This document shows, one piece after another, positions 13,901 to 25,929 of a stretch of 64,000 nt of DNA; position 1 is the stretch's first letter, and each line of letters starts with the position of its first letter. The stretch is from contig JAVUNC010000019.1 in assembly GCA_032173965.1 (NCBI GenBank), forward strand, positions 9,845,234 to 9,909,233. Reading direction: 5' to 3'. The position numbers were made by a program, and so were the translations under genes. Below the pieces are notes generated by a model that saw nothing but the letters and a program-made list of their open reading frames with translations, was not told the DNA's origin and did no database searches. Source of the DNA: Sitta carolinensis. Taxonomy: Eukaryota; Chordata; Aves; Passeriformes; Sittidae.

Positions 13901-15344
13901 AGCAAGACAGAGTTGAATAAGAATTATCTATAACACAAACACTCTGAGAGTGCCGTGCTGGGGTTGACACCGGTCTGGAAATTAGAAAGCAAAGCACAAA
14001 TATCCTGATTTTTAAAGATGCCAGGGAAAGCCCTGGTTTTGGAGCAGAGTTAGAAAACCCACACAACATTGCACAGCAGTGCACTGATAAATCACTTCAG
14101 CCGGCACCAGCACTGCAAATAGGAACTCCTTCTCCTTCCCCTCTTGAATAGAAACTTGGGCTTTAAATAAAATAATTCCATCGCATAAAAAACTGGCATA
14201 TGCGAACAACTAATTTTGGCAATTAAGAAAACCCAGGTGGCTCATGTTTGTTGGTTTGAAAAACACCTTCTCATTTAGTGATATAAATCAAGAGTAATTG
14301 CATTAAAAATTAAGAAATCAAGCCAGTACAGCAAGTGAAGCAGATCCACTTAGAGTTACATAGAAAACAGAATTTCAATCCCAGGGGAATCTCTGACACT
14401 TTCAACACTAAATTCAAAAAAGGAGGGAAGTCAATATATGACACCTTGTGGAAAGCTTTCCTTATTTTGCAATGCTGATTAAAAGAAACTGTCTCCATTT
14501 GAAATGTTCTGCACTTTTAAGACTGAAGAGTTTGAGGCAGAGTTTGGGGTAGGGATTAAATGATACACTCTATGATTCCATGAGGTGCCTGTTTTGAACT
14601 TTCCTATTGAAAAGTAGAGGTCTATTCACAAACAATCATTTATTGGGAAAAACATGCAACCATCAAGAGCTCATATCTTCCTCAGGAGGATCCTTGCATA
14701 AGCTTTAAGACCATGGGGCACAGTTATAAACCTGTCCTGTTGCTGCACCATGAGTAAAATGGTACTTGGTAGAATAAAAATCAGCCTAAGATTTCATTAT
14801 GTATTTTTAATATTTTTATCCCATGTTCTTAATTTTGTGTTCTGTAACTTCTCACAGAAAGTCTGAACCAGAAAATAAAACAAAATCTGTCATCTTGAAC
14901 CATGCAGGAGTCCTGAGCATCACTCCCCTTGTCTTGTGATTTATGTCTGCAAGGCTCTTGGCCACTTTCTGTTGATGGAGAAAGTTCTTGTAAGGTCAGA
15001 AAAGCTTAAGAAAACTCAAATACTTGGAGGCTGCCTTCAAGACTGCCCTGCTATGATATTGTGCAACCTGGGATTAGACTGCCAGGTGATGACCTGCTAG
15101 AAGCCTTTCCCTGCATGCAGAGCTGTCACCCTTGCTCCCATCTTGACTTCTTTTGCAGAACAGCTCCATCCTTTCCTCCCTGACTCCTGGTTTTCAACTT
15201 CAGGAATGCTGGTAGCTTCTCATGCCCTGCTTTATCCTGAGACTCCTGACAATGACATAACACACTCTACATCCAAGAGACAGGTCATCTCTGACAGAGC
15301 AGATGTTTTGGGAGGAAGATTTTTGGAACTCCCTAACTACACAT
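10970..15344. other. Unique non-coding sequence with a GC-richer patch at 11.49-11.85 kb
   Basis: No gene is recognised. The patch at about 11490-11850 is GC-richer than its surroundings and carries a 76-codon minus-strand frame with no family resemblance; an old retroelement is possible. Weak CR1-tail-like words occur near 12857-12900 and 14560-14582 but are too short to call. A region near 15120-15340 is also slightly GC-richer and adjoins the ERVL LTR. Confidence 0.5.
13146..13203. repeat. AT-rich repeat followed by (ACT)n microsatellite
   Basis: An irregular TATA-rich run at 13146-13185, with repeated ACTATAT words, passes into about five perfect ACT units at 13189-13203. This is a simple-sequence locus, probably variable in length between individuals. 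Confidence 0.75.
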
Positions 15345-15864
15345 GAAGAAGAAAAATGTAACTGTGAACAGAATTAAACCAAGGAAGAAGGATCCATTCT
15401 TGAGCAGTTCATGAAGAACTGCAGCTTGTGGGAAGTACTCACATTGGAGACGTGCATGGAGCACTGTCTCCTGTGGTAGGGACACACACCAGAGCAGGGA
15501 AAGGAGCCCTCTCCTTCAGGAGAAAGCAGCAGCAGAAACAACGTGTTATAAACTGACTTTAACTCCCATTCCCCATCTCTCTGTACTGGTGAGGGGAGGA
15601 GGCAGAGCCAAGGAAGGAGGGAGGGATGGGGGAAAGATGATTTTAAGATATGTTTTCATTCTCTTTATCCTGCTCTGACTGAGATGGGTAATGAATTCAA
15701 CTAATTTCCTCGTGCCAAATCTATTTTGCCCATGGGACCAGCTGGTGAGGGATCTTTCCTTGCCCTATCTCAACCCATGAGCCCTTTGTTATATTTTCTC
15801 TCCCCTGCTCAGGTGATGGGGGGAAGAATAGAGAAGTTTTGGTGGGCAACCTGTCCCATACCCA
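15345..15864 (+). mobile_element. ERVL-type solo LTR (avian endogenous retrovirus)
   Basis: The segment follows a widespread avian ERVL LTR nearly along its length. It has TTAAACCAAGGAAGAAGGA, then CAGTTCATGAAGAACTG, a GGGAGGGATGGGGGAA purine block, and TTATCCTGCTCTGA. It then has the polyadenylation-signal region, where TAATGAATTCAACTAATTTC stands for the usual TAATAAATTCAATTAATTTC. The right part has TTTTGCCCATGG, GATCTTTCCTTGCCC, ATCTCAACCCATGAGCC and a final TTTTGGTGGGCAACCTG. It lacks the usual last 20-30 bases, so the 3' end appears truncated or diverged; the exact 5' edge is also unclear. No internal retroviral genes are present, so this is a solo LTR. The polyadenylation signal is mutated to AATGAA. 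Confidence 0.82.
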
Positions 15865-16450
15865 TGGGTGTGAAGAAGAGTTTGCCTGGCAGACTCCTAC
15901 CCAACAGCATTATGCACATCTTGCAAGCTGCTGATTATTTTCCAGGTCTTGTGGAAATACCAGTTAGGAAAATCAAGCAAAAGCAATCTCCTAATTACAC
16001 AGGTTAATCTCCTCCTCCTGTTTACATAAAGAAAGAAGATGGCAATCAAGATACAATCCTACTGCTGAAGGGAGTGAATGCTGGGGTTTCCAGTCCTCAG
16101 AGTAAAAGATGGGGCTGACAATTCTTGTGAAAAACAGATTTATCTTTGTTTTTTAACAAAGTGTGTAAATATATGGCATGTGGGCCTGAAGACAAGCTTA
16201 TTTCCTGAACAGTAATTTTCCTTGCAACATCTGCTGGGTTTTCATCTGCTATTTGAGCATGCAGCCTTCTTACTCACATTATGGTCTGTAAATAATGCAT
16301 ATCTTTCTATTTATTTTCACTTAGCCTGCTGAAATGGGTTTTCTTGAATAAGCAGCATCCATTTATGAAATGCTGCAATAAAATTTAACACATCTTCCTG
16401 ATAGCATTATGCATCTAAAGAAAGCAGCGTAGAATGGAGCTTTATTCCAG
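15865..16450. other. Non-coding spacer between LTR and antisense CR1
   Basis: No gene is seen. The first 150 bases after the LTR may be further degraded retroelement sequence. The rest is AT-rich and looks unique. Confidence 0.45.
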
Positions 16451-16877
16451 GTAAATCAAGATCACTTAGGCTGGAAATTATCTCTAAGATCATTGAGTCC
16501 AACTGTAAAACCAGAACTGCCAAGTCTGCCATTAAATCATGTCCCTGAGTGCCACATCTACGTGTGTTTTAAATACCACCAGGGATGGTGACTCAACTGC
16601 TTCCCTGGGCAGCCTGTTACAATGCTTGACAACACTTTCAGTGAAGAAATATTTCCTAATATCCAATCGGAACTTCCCCCAGAAAAACCTGATGCCATTA
16701 TGCTTGTTACTTGGGGAAAGAGACCAACAAACTCCTTTTGGGTAGTTGCAAAGAGAGATAAGATCCCCCAGAGCCTTTTAGGTCACTGTAGAGAGTGATA
16801 AAGTCCCCTCTGAGCCTCTTTTTTCTAGGTTAAAGAACCCCAGTACCCTTAGCTGCTTCTCATAAGACTTGTGCTCT
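16451..16877 (-). mobile_element. CR1 LINE, 3' UTR fragment in antisense orientation
   Basis: Read on the minus strand this is a CR1 3' end. On the plus strand the diagnostic blocks appear as AGGCTGGAAATTATCTCTAA, AAGATCATTGAGTCCAACTG, TGCTTCCCTGGGCAGCCTGT, AGTGAAGAAATATTTCCTAA, TCCAATCGGAACTTCCCC and CTTAGCTGCTTCTCATAAGA. About 430 bases survive with many point changes and a possible internal tandem duplication, because an AGATCCCCCAGAGCC block and an AAGTCCCCTCTGAGCC block lie about 50 bases apart. The element's 3' end is near 16451. It is inactive. Confidence 0.92.
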
Positions 16878-17340
16878 GAGCAACTTAAAATAAAAATAAA
16901 ATTGATAAAAGGAAGGAGGGGAAAAAGCCTTTAAATTGAAAAAGATCTTAGGCCATAACTGACTAAATGGTCAGGGAAAGTGGTCAAGGGTTTCACTTTT
17001 CTTTCTTTTTTTTCTTAACACCAGCTCTTCTACCTGCATTTAAATATGTAAAAGCCTCAACACTCAAACACTGGGTGCCAACAGCTGACAGTCTAGTAGA
17101 CTAAAGCAGATCAAGCCTGTCTTGTCATAACTCTTAGAGGTCTTTCTCTCGGGCTAGTGAAATTCACCACAACAAAATACATCTCTCACAGACTAACTAA
17201 ACACATCTCTCAGGCATTTACGTTTACGGAAGAGAAAAACTTCTCCAAATTTCAAGGAAAATTATCCTAGTCCATTTTCATATCGATTTTTCAAGTCTGT
17301 GAAAAAATGGCTGGGGGCAAAATTAGAGGACACTAAGAAG
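16878..17340. other. Non-coding spacer
   Basis: AT-rich sequence with no recognised gene or repeat, between the antisense CR1 and a GC-richer block. Confidence 0.5.
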
Positions 17341-18430
17341 TTATATTCACATCCAAACAGAAGCTGTAACGGTACAGGAATTACAGGGTAAAATGCAGCT
17401 GCTGCTCCCTGGATGGAACACTGTTGGCATGCTCAGAGCCTGCTCCAGGATGGTTTCCCACAGACAGAACCTGCAGCCCCAGCCCCTGCTGAGGGGGATG
17501 GAACAGGGAGGAGCAAACTCCATGGCCAAACTCCACTGGCGTCCTGGCAGGAAGGGGATCTCGATGGGCTCTGCAACTGATAAACTGCACAGGGCCCATG
17601 GGAGACAGGAGGAGTCTTGTGGCTGAGCCAGGAACTGTGGTGAAATCACCCTCCTGGGATGAAGTGAGGTCATTGCAGCACAATGGTGTTCACACACATC
17701 CCCTTCCCAAAGTCACCCAGCCCAGTGTGACCACCCCTCACGGGGCACACGCTCTGTACTTTATTGACCACAGCTCTGAGAGCAAAGTGAGAGGATTTTA
17801 CACCAATCAGTGACAAAGGCAGGTATGACTAGGAGTCCCTCGAGCTCCACCTAAACATAAAGAAATAGGATAAAAGTAAGCCGAGAATAGAAGTAAGTTA
17901 GGGAAGACTCCATCATGACTACTGGGATCAGTCAACAGGCTGAACCCATCTTCCTCCCCCACTGGTAAGAAACGAACTCTGGACACTGGATACTTCTACT
18001 TGGCGTTAGAGCTTCCCTGAATTGCTTTGAATACACTTTTGCAGTGAGATACTTTCACTTACCCTGAACCTTAACCTGTGACAATTTTCTGTTAACAAGG
18101 AATGCTATTCCATGGACTGTCAGTGTGAGCCCTTCCCAGGCACTGGCAGTCACCAGCAGCAGGGAACACAACAAATAAAGTGGGTGACCTGGTGAGGGGT
18201 TAGAAAGAAGGAAGAGACACTGAGGGGTGTCCCTTATGCTGCTGGTGTGTGTCCCTGGACAAGTCAGCTGCAGCAGCTCTGACCCAGCAGGACTGTTCAG
18301 TGGAGGATCCCTGTCATGGGATCACTGGCAGAACGCTCGGGCTCGAGGGTCCCGGTTTTCCTGGGGTGCTGACAGACAAATCAAACACCAATGGTCGAGG
18401 AAATCTCCCCTTTTCACCTGAACCATAGCT
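17341..18430. mobile_element. Candidate LTR-retroelement-derived block
   Basis: This kilobase is clearly GC-richer and more complex than its flanks. It lies just downstream of an ERVL LTR and a CR1 copy. It has a perfect CCAATCAG box at about 17802-17809, and an AATAAA at about 18174 followed by GT-rich sequence, as in retroviral U3 and R/U5 regions. A G/A-rich stretch at 17828-17905 reads like untranslated or leader sequence. Short frames on both strands (up to 116 codons) show no protein family. I could not match it to a named element or find paired LTRs or a primer-binding site. It could equally be unique sequence or an exon-poor gene region. Confidence 0.3.
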
Positions 18431-20650
18431 CTGAGCTTCTCCCCGTAAGCGTGTCAGTCCATCTCAGAAGTAGGATAGAGCTAGAATGAATTAAACTCTG
18501 CTTGTAAGTGCATTTCTGAGCAGCTTTACTCTAGAATATATTTCACTACAAAGCACTTCAGCAGGTGTTTGAATTCAACCCTTAAAATAATCAAGAGTGG
18601 CATTCATATGCTAAAAGAGAACCCCACAGCCAAGTGCCTTGCTCAATAAGAATCTTGGGGAAATTGGTAATTTCAAATTGGTTTAAAGTACTTGAAATTT
18701 ATTCTACACAGTGCTGACAATCTCACATACTCTTATTATAATTATAGTGTATGAAAACAGTAAAACAGTCCCTGACCAAAGGTCTGGCAACCTAATTAAA
18801 AAAAAAAAAAAAGCAGAAAAATATGAAAGAAAACAGATACAGAGTGGGAAGTTAAAGTGGAATACAAAACAAGATTTGTGATCTTTAGGTTACCAATAAA
18901 GCCATATTGTATCCTCAGGCAAATTTTCTGGTTATTTTGACAGTTTGTGAGTAGGCACAACATATAGACAATGCTAATTTAGATTTTTCACAATCTCCTA
19001 AAGAATTCCTTGGAATCAGTTGGGTCCCATTGTTTCTCTAAGAAATGTAAGTCTTTGAAATAATTCTATTTCATCCCTACTTAAAAACAAACAAAGAATC
19101 AGTATAACTCTATACTTTAGGCAAGAGTTATGCAATGTTTTTTGAAAGAATTTTCAACTAAAGGAGACAGACAAACCAGAAAAAAAACATATTAACCTGT
19201 ATGTTAAATACTTATACTAAATTCAGAATTCAGAATATTGATTAAAATATTGAAAATCAGGATTTCACACTGAAAATAAAAAATACAATATAGTAACAGG
19301 ATGGAATAATTTTGATAAATACACTCTATCATCAAATATGAAGCTTCTATCATGAAAAACCAAGTATGACCATTTGGAATATCCTGAAAAAGAAAATTAT
19401 AACCTGCAAACCCCCTTTTTGGCAATTATCAGAAACATCTTGCAATGCCCAACATGATTTTGGCAACAAAGAACCAGGCTGCTCACTTATAAAGTCGAGA
19501 AGAATGCTCTTTATGGCCTTCTTGATCCTCTAACCATATCTTCTGCAGAGGAAAATGAATTTGCCAGAGAGAAGCCCACCTGACAAAAGAAATGCTTTAT
19601 CCAGTGGGTACTGCCTAGTTCTTGACAATGTCAGTCATTTAACTGTTCCCAGGAAAAGTGAATCCTGCCAAGTCATTCCAAGATCACCCTCATTCATTTC
19701 TACCTGGCAGTAGAAGATGGCTCTTCATTTCTCACAAGGTTTAACAAGCACTGCAATGCCAGCTCCCATCTCCCGGCCAAATTCCAGTTCAGGTAATTGC
19801 CTCCTGCTTCCCCAAACCCCCTTTGTGATTCCTTTAGGTCAGACACTCTTCAGACTGCTCTAAGCTGCCCATGCACTGCAAAACACCAGAAGGAGCCACT
19901 TTTAATGAAGGAATTACAGAGTGAGCTAAAATCTCCTGCTTTCTCAGGCTAGAATTCACAAACTGCATCACCGACATTCATTAATCATTTTTCTAAATGT
20001 TACTGGGTCAGTCAGTATGTTTTAATTAGCACCAAATTATTTTAATTGATTCTTTAATGTGTGCCCAGGTGTTTTGTTGGCTTGCAGACTCAGGCCATCC
20101 AGGATCATGGCCAAAATGAAATGAGTTACAGTTAAGTGTATTTCACAGAGATATCAGTGTGATGTCTCATGAGCCCCAAAGCATGCACTTACTTCAAGCC
20201 TTCAAAAAACAAGTGACCAAATTGTGCATTTTTTGTTCAGGAGTGAGGCAGGGAATAGGATGCACCAAAACATGCTGTATAAAGTATGAAATTCTTGCCA
20301 TTTCTGGCTGGGTACTCTAATTTTACCATGTATTTCCATGACCTCAGAGTTTTGCATGCACAGCACTCAAGATCAGTGACAAAACTACATTGGAACTCCC
20401 TTGAAATTAAAAAGTTCCACAAAACATTCAACTTCATGTTACCTATTCTGCCTTTTGGGTAAATTCCAATACTTGCTCCCACATAGAGGGATGTAACGGA
20501 GATTCATACCTGGTAAAGCAGATCCTGTCCTTTACACTACACTACCTTTACATTGCGACCAAAAATTCCCTCTCCTTTTTGCACTGTTTATTGTCATTGC
20601 ATTGTTTTTTATTAATCTGAGCATTTTGATAAATAATACTTTTAAATAAC

Positions 20651-20670
20651 ATTAATATTAAAATATTAAT
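20651..20670. repeat. Perfect AT palindrome
   Basis: ATTAATATT, two adenines, then AATATTAAT form a perfect 9-bp inverted repeat. It lies in a locally AT-only stretch and could form a cruciform, or it may simply reflect composition. Confidence 0.7.
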
Positions 20671-22834
20671 AACAACTTTATTGCCAGATGCCAAAATAAG
20701 TTTCTGCTACCAGTAAAACAGATGGAGGGAGAAATTCTACTTCTGTTGGTAGCAGAATATTCTAGGCTCCAATTTCACATTCAGTTTAGTCATGAAGACA
20801 TGCACTTAATCCGCAATGCACCATCATGAATTTTTGATTATTTCATTTCAGGGTTATCAATATGCAAGTCCTTTTCCTTTTAGGGTAAGTACTTCTTTTG
20901 TCACACTTTTTTTATTTTCCCAGTCCCTTTACAAGCTTCAGTGCTCAAGTTCTATGCATGCACCATCTCTCAGGTGTTTCTGGAGAGGTGCAGAGGGGAA
21001 TCCCAAAGAACATCTGGCCATAAGAAAATACCACTTCCTTTGGATAATGAACAGGCATCTGTGATAGTCCCTCACTGAGTGGGACTGGCAAGCAGCTTGA
21101 TTTCCCACAGAACTGATAGAGAATCATGGCCAGGTGGACAAGACAATCCAATCATCTCATCATTACATCAACTGTGTGACACACTCCAAAGGCAGCTCCA
21201 GAAGCCATCACAGCAATTACCTCATTTGCCCACAGTTTCTGTGCAGAAATAAAATCCTGCCACTGGTAAATATCTTTCATTGTCTCATATCTGTGTGCTT
21301 TGATTTCTGTTCAAATACAAAGGAGCAGGACAGGTGAAATAATTTCTGAACAAAATTGTTTAAATATGTCTAATGCAGCTTGCAGAAAACTAGATATAGG
21401 CCCCCAGAAAAGTGAGGAATAAAAGCAAGCACATCTCTCTAGAACTTCAAATGCATTTGTCAGGCCAAGAGCTCAGTTCTTCAGCACTTTATGCAAAACT
21501 GCCTGGAAAATGTGTTCCTTTTATACTGTCCTTCTGTTATGACACAATCACATTTATATCCTTCAGTAACAAAGATTCCTTCAGTTCGAGACAAGATCTG
21601 AAGCTGCTCTGGAAGTGCCAGAGCTCCTCAAGTTCAGGACTCCTCCTAAAACCAGGAAGATGCTCACCAGGTATTTTTCAAATAGCAGGAGAGAACTTTA
21701 AAACTCCTTTCAAACTCTGCCCATCTGAAATAATACTATAATTTTGAAACAAAAATAAACCACAACAAAACCAACAACAGCAACAAAAGCTTTCAATTAG
21801 AGAGGAAGGTGGGCTTTGTGTCCAAGGCAGGGGCATTCAGCTGGAGGAATAGGGGCACAGATCCCAGCTCCAACTATTTCCCAGCACTATTACAGCAACG
21901 TCTGGAAAAATCACACCCACCCTCTCTTATCACAAACAAGGATACCCCAAATCTCCTTTGCTGTCATGGTACTTTAGAATATAAACTCTTCATGTCGAAA
22001 CACATGCACACCTAACCTGTTTTTTGAATAATGAGATGAAAAAACATTCTGCAAATGTGTTGGATAAAAATACTCTGCATTTAAGATTTCAAGGCTTTTC
22101 TGTGCCACACATAACAAGCCTTTTAATCATTAATACTTGTATCTATTATAAGTACATATAAATGGCAAAAATGCATACCACAGATATTGAATGATAAACC
22201 CAGACAGACTTTAAAAAGTATTGATTTGCTCCAGCTACACTGCTGGTATGGGGTTGTCTCTCATGGATTGCAGCAGGAATAAAATGCAAAAATTGTCCCC
22301 AAAGGAAAATATTCAGTCTCCACTGTAAAAATAAGATTTGTTTTAAACAGACCTGTAGCTCAGCACTTAGGATTTACAGTGGTAAAGAAATAGAATGTAT
22401 ATTTTAAAATGTGTAACTCCAGAATAGAACAACAGAATAAGGTGGAAGGAGCATTTGAAGGTTCAGAAGCCACCCAGGCACCACTACCAACAGCTTCCCC
22501 ACCTACTTATTCCTTCTTCTTCCTTCCTCTTTTTCTGAATTTCATTATAAAGAAATTACTTAGTCAGTTAAAGGGTCAATCAACCCTTTAAAATAAACTC
22601 TTCTTCAAAATATATGTCCTGGCATAAATTCAGTACTGCTGTCTGTGTTTCTAAAAAAGGGATTATTTGAAAAAAATAAATATAAAAAATTGAGATAAAT
22701 ATTGTTTTGTTAAACTATGCTCAATAATTATGCCATTAGCAACACATTAAGCCTCAGCCTTTATGTCACCATGTAAATAAAAAAGTCCATTGTACTGTTT
22801 ATTAATTTTGTTCCAGAGTACAAAACCATGTGAT

Positions 22835-22867
22835 AAAAAAAAAAAAAAAAATTAAAAGAAAAAAAAT
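22835..22867. repeat. A-rich simple repeat
   Basis: A run of 17 adenines (22835-22851) is followed by TTAAAAG and a further A8 run. This is low-complexity sequence without other signals. Confidence 0.85.
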
Positions 22868-24330
22868 AGAACTCACTTCTCAGAGAAACCAGTCCTTGAT
22901 CATTTTTACTGATGTCATTTGAAGTGACTGGTACCCAAGATCTCTAGGAAAAAGAAAAGCCCTACCAACCTCACGCACCTGTCACTGATATCAGCTGCAA
23001 ATTAATGATGTATAACCTAAAGCCTCAAGATCCAGTGCCATTTTTATACTGACATCTCCTTGGAAGGCAAGAAGAGTTCAACTCCTAAAATACTAAAACA
23101 TCCAACTCATTCTCTAAAACTGGAGGTTGTATGCAGACCACAATTTTTTTGATTTTTGTCCTGTGTGACCAAGCAGGACACCTGATTTACCTTTGCTGTT
23201 CCCTAGACACTTGTTATTCTCTTCTCTCTAGTCCCTCTACCTGACCTCCTTTCTCAGCATGATCTCTTCCCTTTCTGTTCATGTAGAGTTTCCATAATCC
23301 AGCCAGTGTGTGTTCTCCTTTTAGTGAACCATTTTGACTCACAATTTCTTACTCTGGCATAAAGAGTGGATGAACACCACAGTCAAAGTCTGTTCTATAT
23401 TAAACTGTGTTGTTATAATTCTCCACAGTGAAGAAAACGGGATAATCTCCAAGCAGGTTGCTCCTAGTGCTTGAAACCACACCAAGCATGATGGTTTTTA
23501 TAGATTTCCCTTTCATCTTGAAGGTCAGGCTAGCTTTTGGACATAAAAAGTTCTCAACACAGAAGGCAAGAGCCAAACCTGAGACCAGTCTTGGAGCAGA
23601 GCTGATTTTACTCCTTAGAAAAAGGTGGGATACTTGGGGCAGACACCAATACATGGGATCTGCTGAATGTGCAATTTCACCCCCTCCAAGAACCTGAGGA
23701 TTTCATTTATAAAAGTGCTTAAAACTTGCAGTACTCACACAAAGAACAGAATCAGCAAGATGCAGGATGCCCACAGCCTCTTGAAGGAAAAAAAAAACTA
23801 CTTTGAGATAATATCTCCTATAAGTACTATTCCTATTGATTATGGCAGCACACAGTGAGAGCTTTATGAAGTGGAATTGAATTTGCCTTACAATATGTAC
23901 TGATTATATTGTGTAAATGCTGCTGCACTGCTCCATTTCCTATGGGATGCAGACAAACTCTTTTCCACTCCCAGGGGTAGTAAACACGATGAGGCTGAAT
24001 GCTTTGGATCTCTCCCTCTGCACACTCACACTCTTGTCTGCCAGTCAATTAACTTGGTCTTTGGCAGAAAAGTTCTCACTTCACTCTGCAAAAATGGACA
24101 TATAAAGTCTCTAGTCTCTAATATACTGCAATGTGAAAAATACTTTAAGGCTTACTGTTACCTTTCTTTATTAACTGTTTTTATGACTTTTATGCTGTTT
24201 CCCATCTGACCATATTGCTACAGTGGCTGCACATTATGGAGTGCTCCTGCCAGCAAGGGTTGATGTGCACTCCAAGGGCAAGGCTTTATTTAAATTCAGA
24301 GCACTGAGACTTTATATTAAAGGCACCTTC

Positions 24331-24349
24331 CTGAGGAGGTGCTCCTCAG
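24331..24349. repeat. Short GC-containing inverted repeat
   Basis: CTGAGGAG, the loop GTG, and CTCCTCAG make a perfect 8-bp stem. The overlapping words GCACCT and AGGTGC allow a competing fold. Function unknown. Confidence 0.6.
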
Positions 24350-24715
24350 AGTTACGCAAGCTCATCAGTGAGCACATGGGAAAAAACAGAGTATATGTAC
24401 CTCGGCCCAAGTGCCTGAGGCTCTAGAATGCTCAGCTCTGAATCAGGAAATGAAGTCAGATAAGAAACACTAAACTCAAACACACACCAACTGCAGGATG
24501 CACAAACCTTTATGATAACCAGCTACATGGGCCAGGTTTGCTTGTTTAATTACATTCGCTTCATATACAGACTGAGATCATTAAGAAAGAGAAAAGAGCA
24601 TTTCCTCAAGAATTGTCAGAAATCCTACTATGCATCAGAGCTTAGATAACCTGGGAAGAGATTTATGAGACTTAAAGAGGTTTATTGTTTATCTAAAACT
24701 ACCTTGTTCATACCA

Positions 24716-24716
<1 letters not shown>

Positions 24717-24754
<38 letters not shown>
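24717..24754 (+). repeat. Pure A38 homopolymer tract
   Basis: Thirty-eight uninterrupted adenines, by far the longest perfect homopolymer in the window. No AATAAA lies within 40 bases upstream, so it does not look like the tail of a retroposed mRNA. CR1 elements do not end in poly(A). It is probably a mononucleotide microsatellite, and its length is likely to vary between individuals and sequencing reads. Confidence 0.9.
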
Positions 24755-24758
<4 letters not shown>

Positions 24759-24889
24759 TGGTAGTAAACATGCAAAAATATCCTCATTATATTCTAAAAA
24801 TTTATGTTCTGACCAAAGACCAAAGAGGCTACTTGAAAATTTCCCACAAAGGCCTGTTAGAGTTTTCAGTGGAGTGGATTAGGCTGATT

Positions 24890-25295
24890 ACAATGGATTG
24901 GTTGGATCTTTGGGGAGCCTGCAGAGCCACAGTGACTCCTTACTGAGACACCCCAGAGAGAAACGCAGAGGCAACAGCGAGAGGGCAGGGCTGTGCTGCC
25001 CTTACCAGAGGGGTGGTTGGCAAAGGAAGACAATTCCTGACCCGTGCCCGAGCACAGCCCCGGCCCTGAGCCCTCCTGCCCCTCTCCCCGGCTGCTGGGC
25101 TCCCCCGGCGAGCTCACACCCACACCAGCTCCTTGCCCAGCTCTTCAGCTCATCTCTCACCCTGTCTCTGCTGCCCCGAAACATCTTCTGCTCCCCCTCT
25201 CTGTCGTTTCTTAGGTCATTAACCCCACGGACTCCTGCCTACGCTTCATCCCTCTCCATCATCAGCTCCTTCCCAAGCTCCACAGCCCTTCATTA
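24890..25295. other. GC- and pyrimidine-rich patch of unknown nature
   Basis: About 400 bases with much higher GC than the flanks. The right half (25060-25290) is strongly C/T-rich on the plus strand, and several CpGs lie between 25045 and 25110. It includes a 132-codon plus-strand frame (24898-25296) rich in Ser, Pro and Leu, which follows from the pyrimidine bias and matches no family. It may be a small regulatory element or an old retroelement piece. Confidence 0.4.
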
Positions 25296-25929
25296 GAGTA
25301 TATTGCCTCAAAAGCAAACAAGCACCTAACAATCATTTTTGCTTCTACCTAAGGTTTCATTTTCTCTATCCGATTTTCATAAGAGATGCATTTTTTTCTC
25401 CGTGTCTGTGCTGACTTGCTCTCCTCTTTTCCCTCTCCCACCTTTAAAAGTTCTTTGTCAGTACATTCACCCAGATAAGTGATACTTTTCTGTAGCCTCC
25501 TTCACACCAAACCAGATATTTTAAGCAGTGGGGAGCTGCAAACTCTCCTGACCAGTAATCATGGACTCTAAAATAATAATTATATTCTCTGCCTTTCAAA
25601 ATGGCCATTTATGATCCCATTTTATATCAAATACTCAAATAATTTTGGAGCCAACAATAATCTAGAAATATAAACATTTAATACATGGAAGCTCCCATAT
25701 ATTTCAAATTTAAAGAGTACCCTTGAGTAATAAAACTCCAGGAACAACCCACAGGTAATTTATTTCAGATGTATGTAAAAGGTTCAAATTTTATTACATT
25801 CCAGCAGAACAAGGCAACCCTAACCTCCACTGGATTGTTATAATTTCCAAATTGTTTGCCCATCCTGCTTTATATCTTAGGGAGGCTTGTATCTCATTGT
25901 TAGAACAGCCAGACCTCTGGAGTGGGATT
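25296..25929. other. Non-coding AT-rich spacer
   Basis: No gene or repeat recognised. The sequence is AT-rich with scattered TTTAAA and AATAAT words. Confidence 0.5.

Larger units (their letters stand above)
18431..24716. other. Unique AT-rich non-coding sequence
   Basis: No gene or interspersed repeat is recognised. Simple features include an A15 run at 18798-18812, a palindromic AT site at 20651-20670, a C/A-rich run near 21750-21785, an A17 run at 22835-22851, and a short perfect inverted repeat at 24331-24349. Open frames do not exceed 110 codons. Confidence 0.55.

Noticed and set aside
14555..14582. CTATGATTCCATGA as a CR1 terminal repeat
   Set aside because: No adjoining CR1 3' UTR sequence is recognisable.
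24898..25296. 132-codon Ser/Pro-rich frame
   Set aside because: Composition follows from the pyrimidine-rich strand bias; no known domain.
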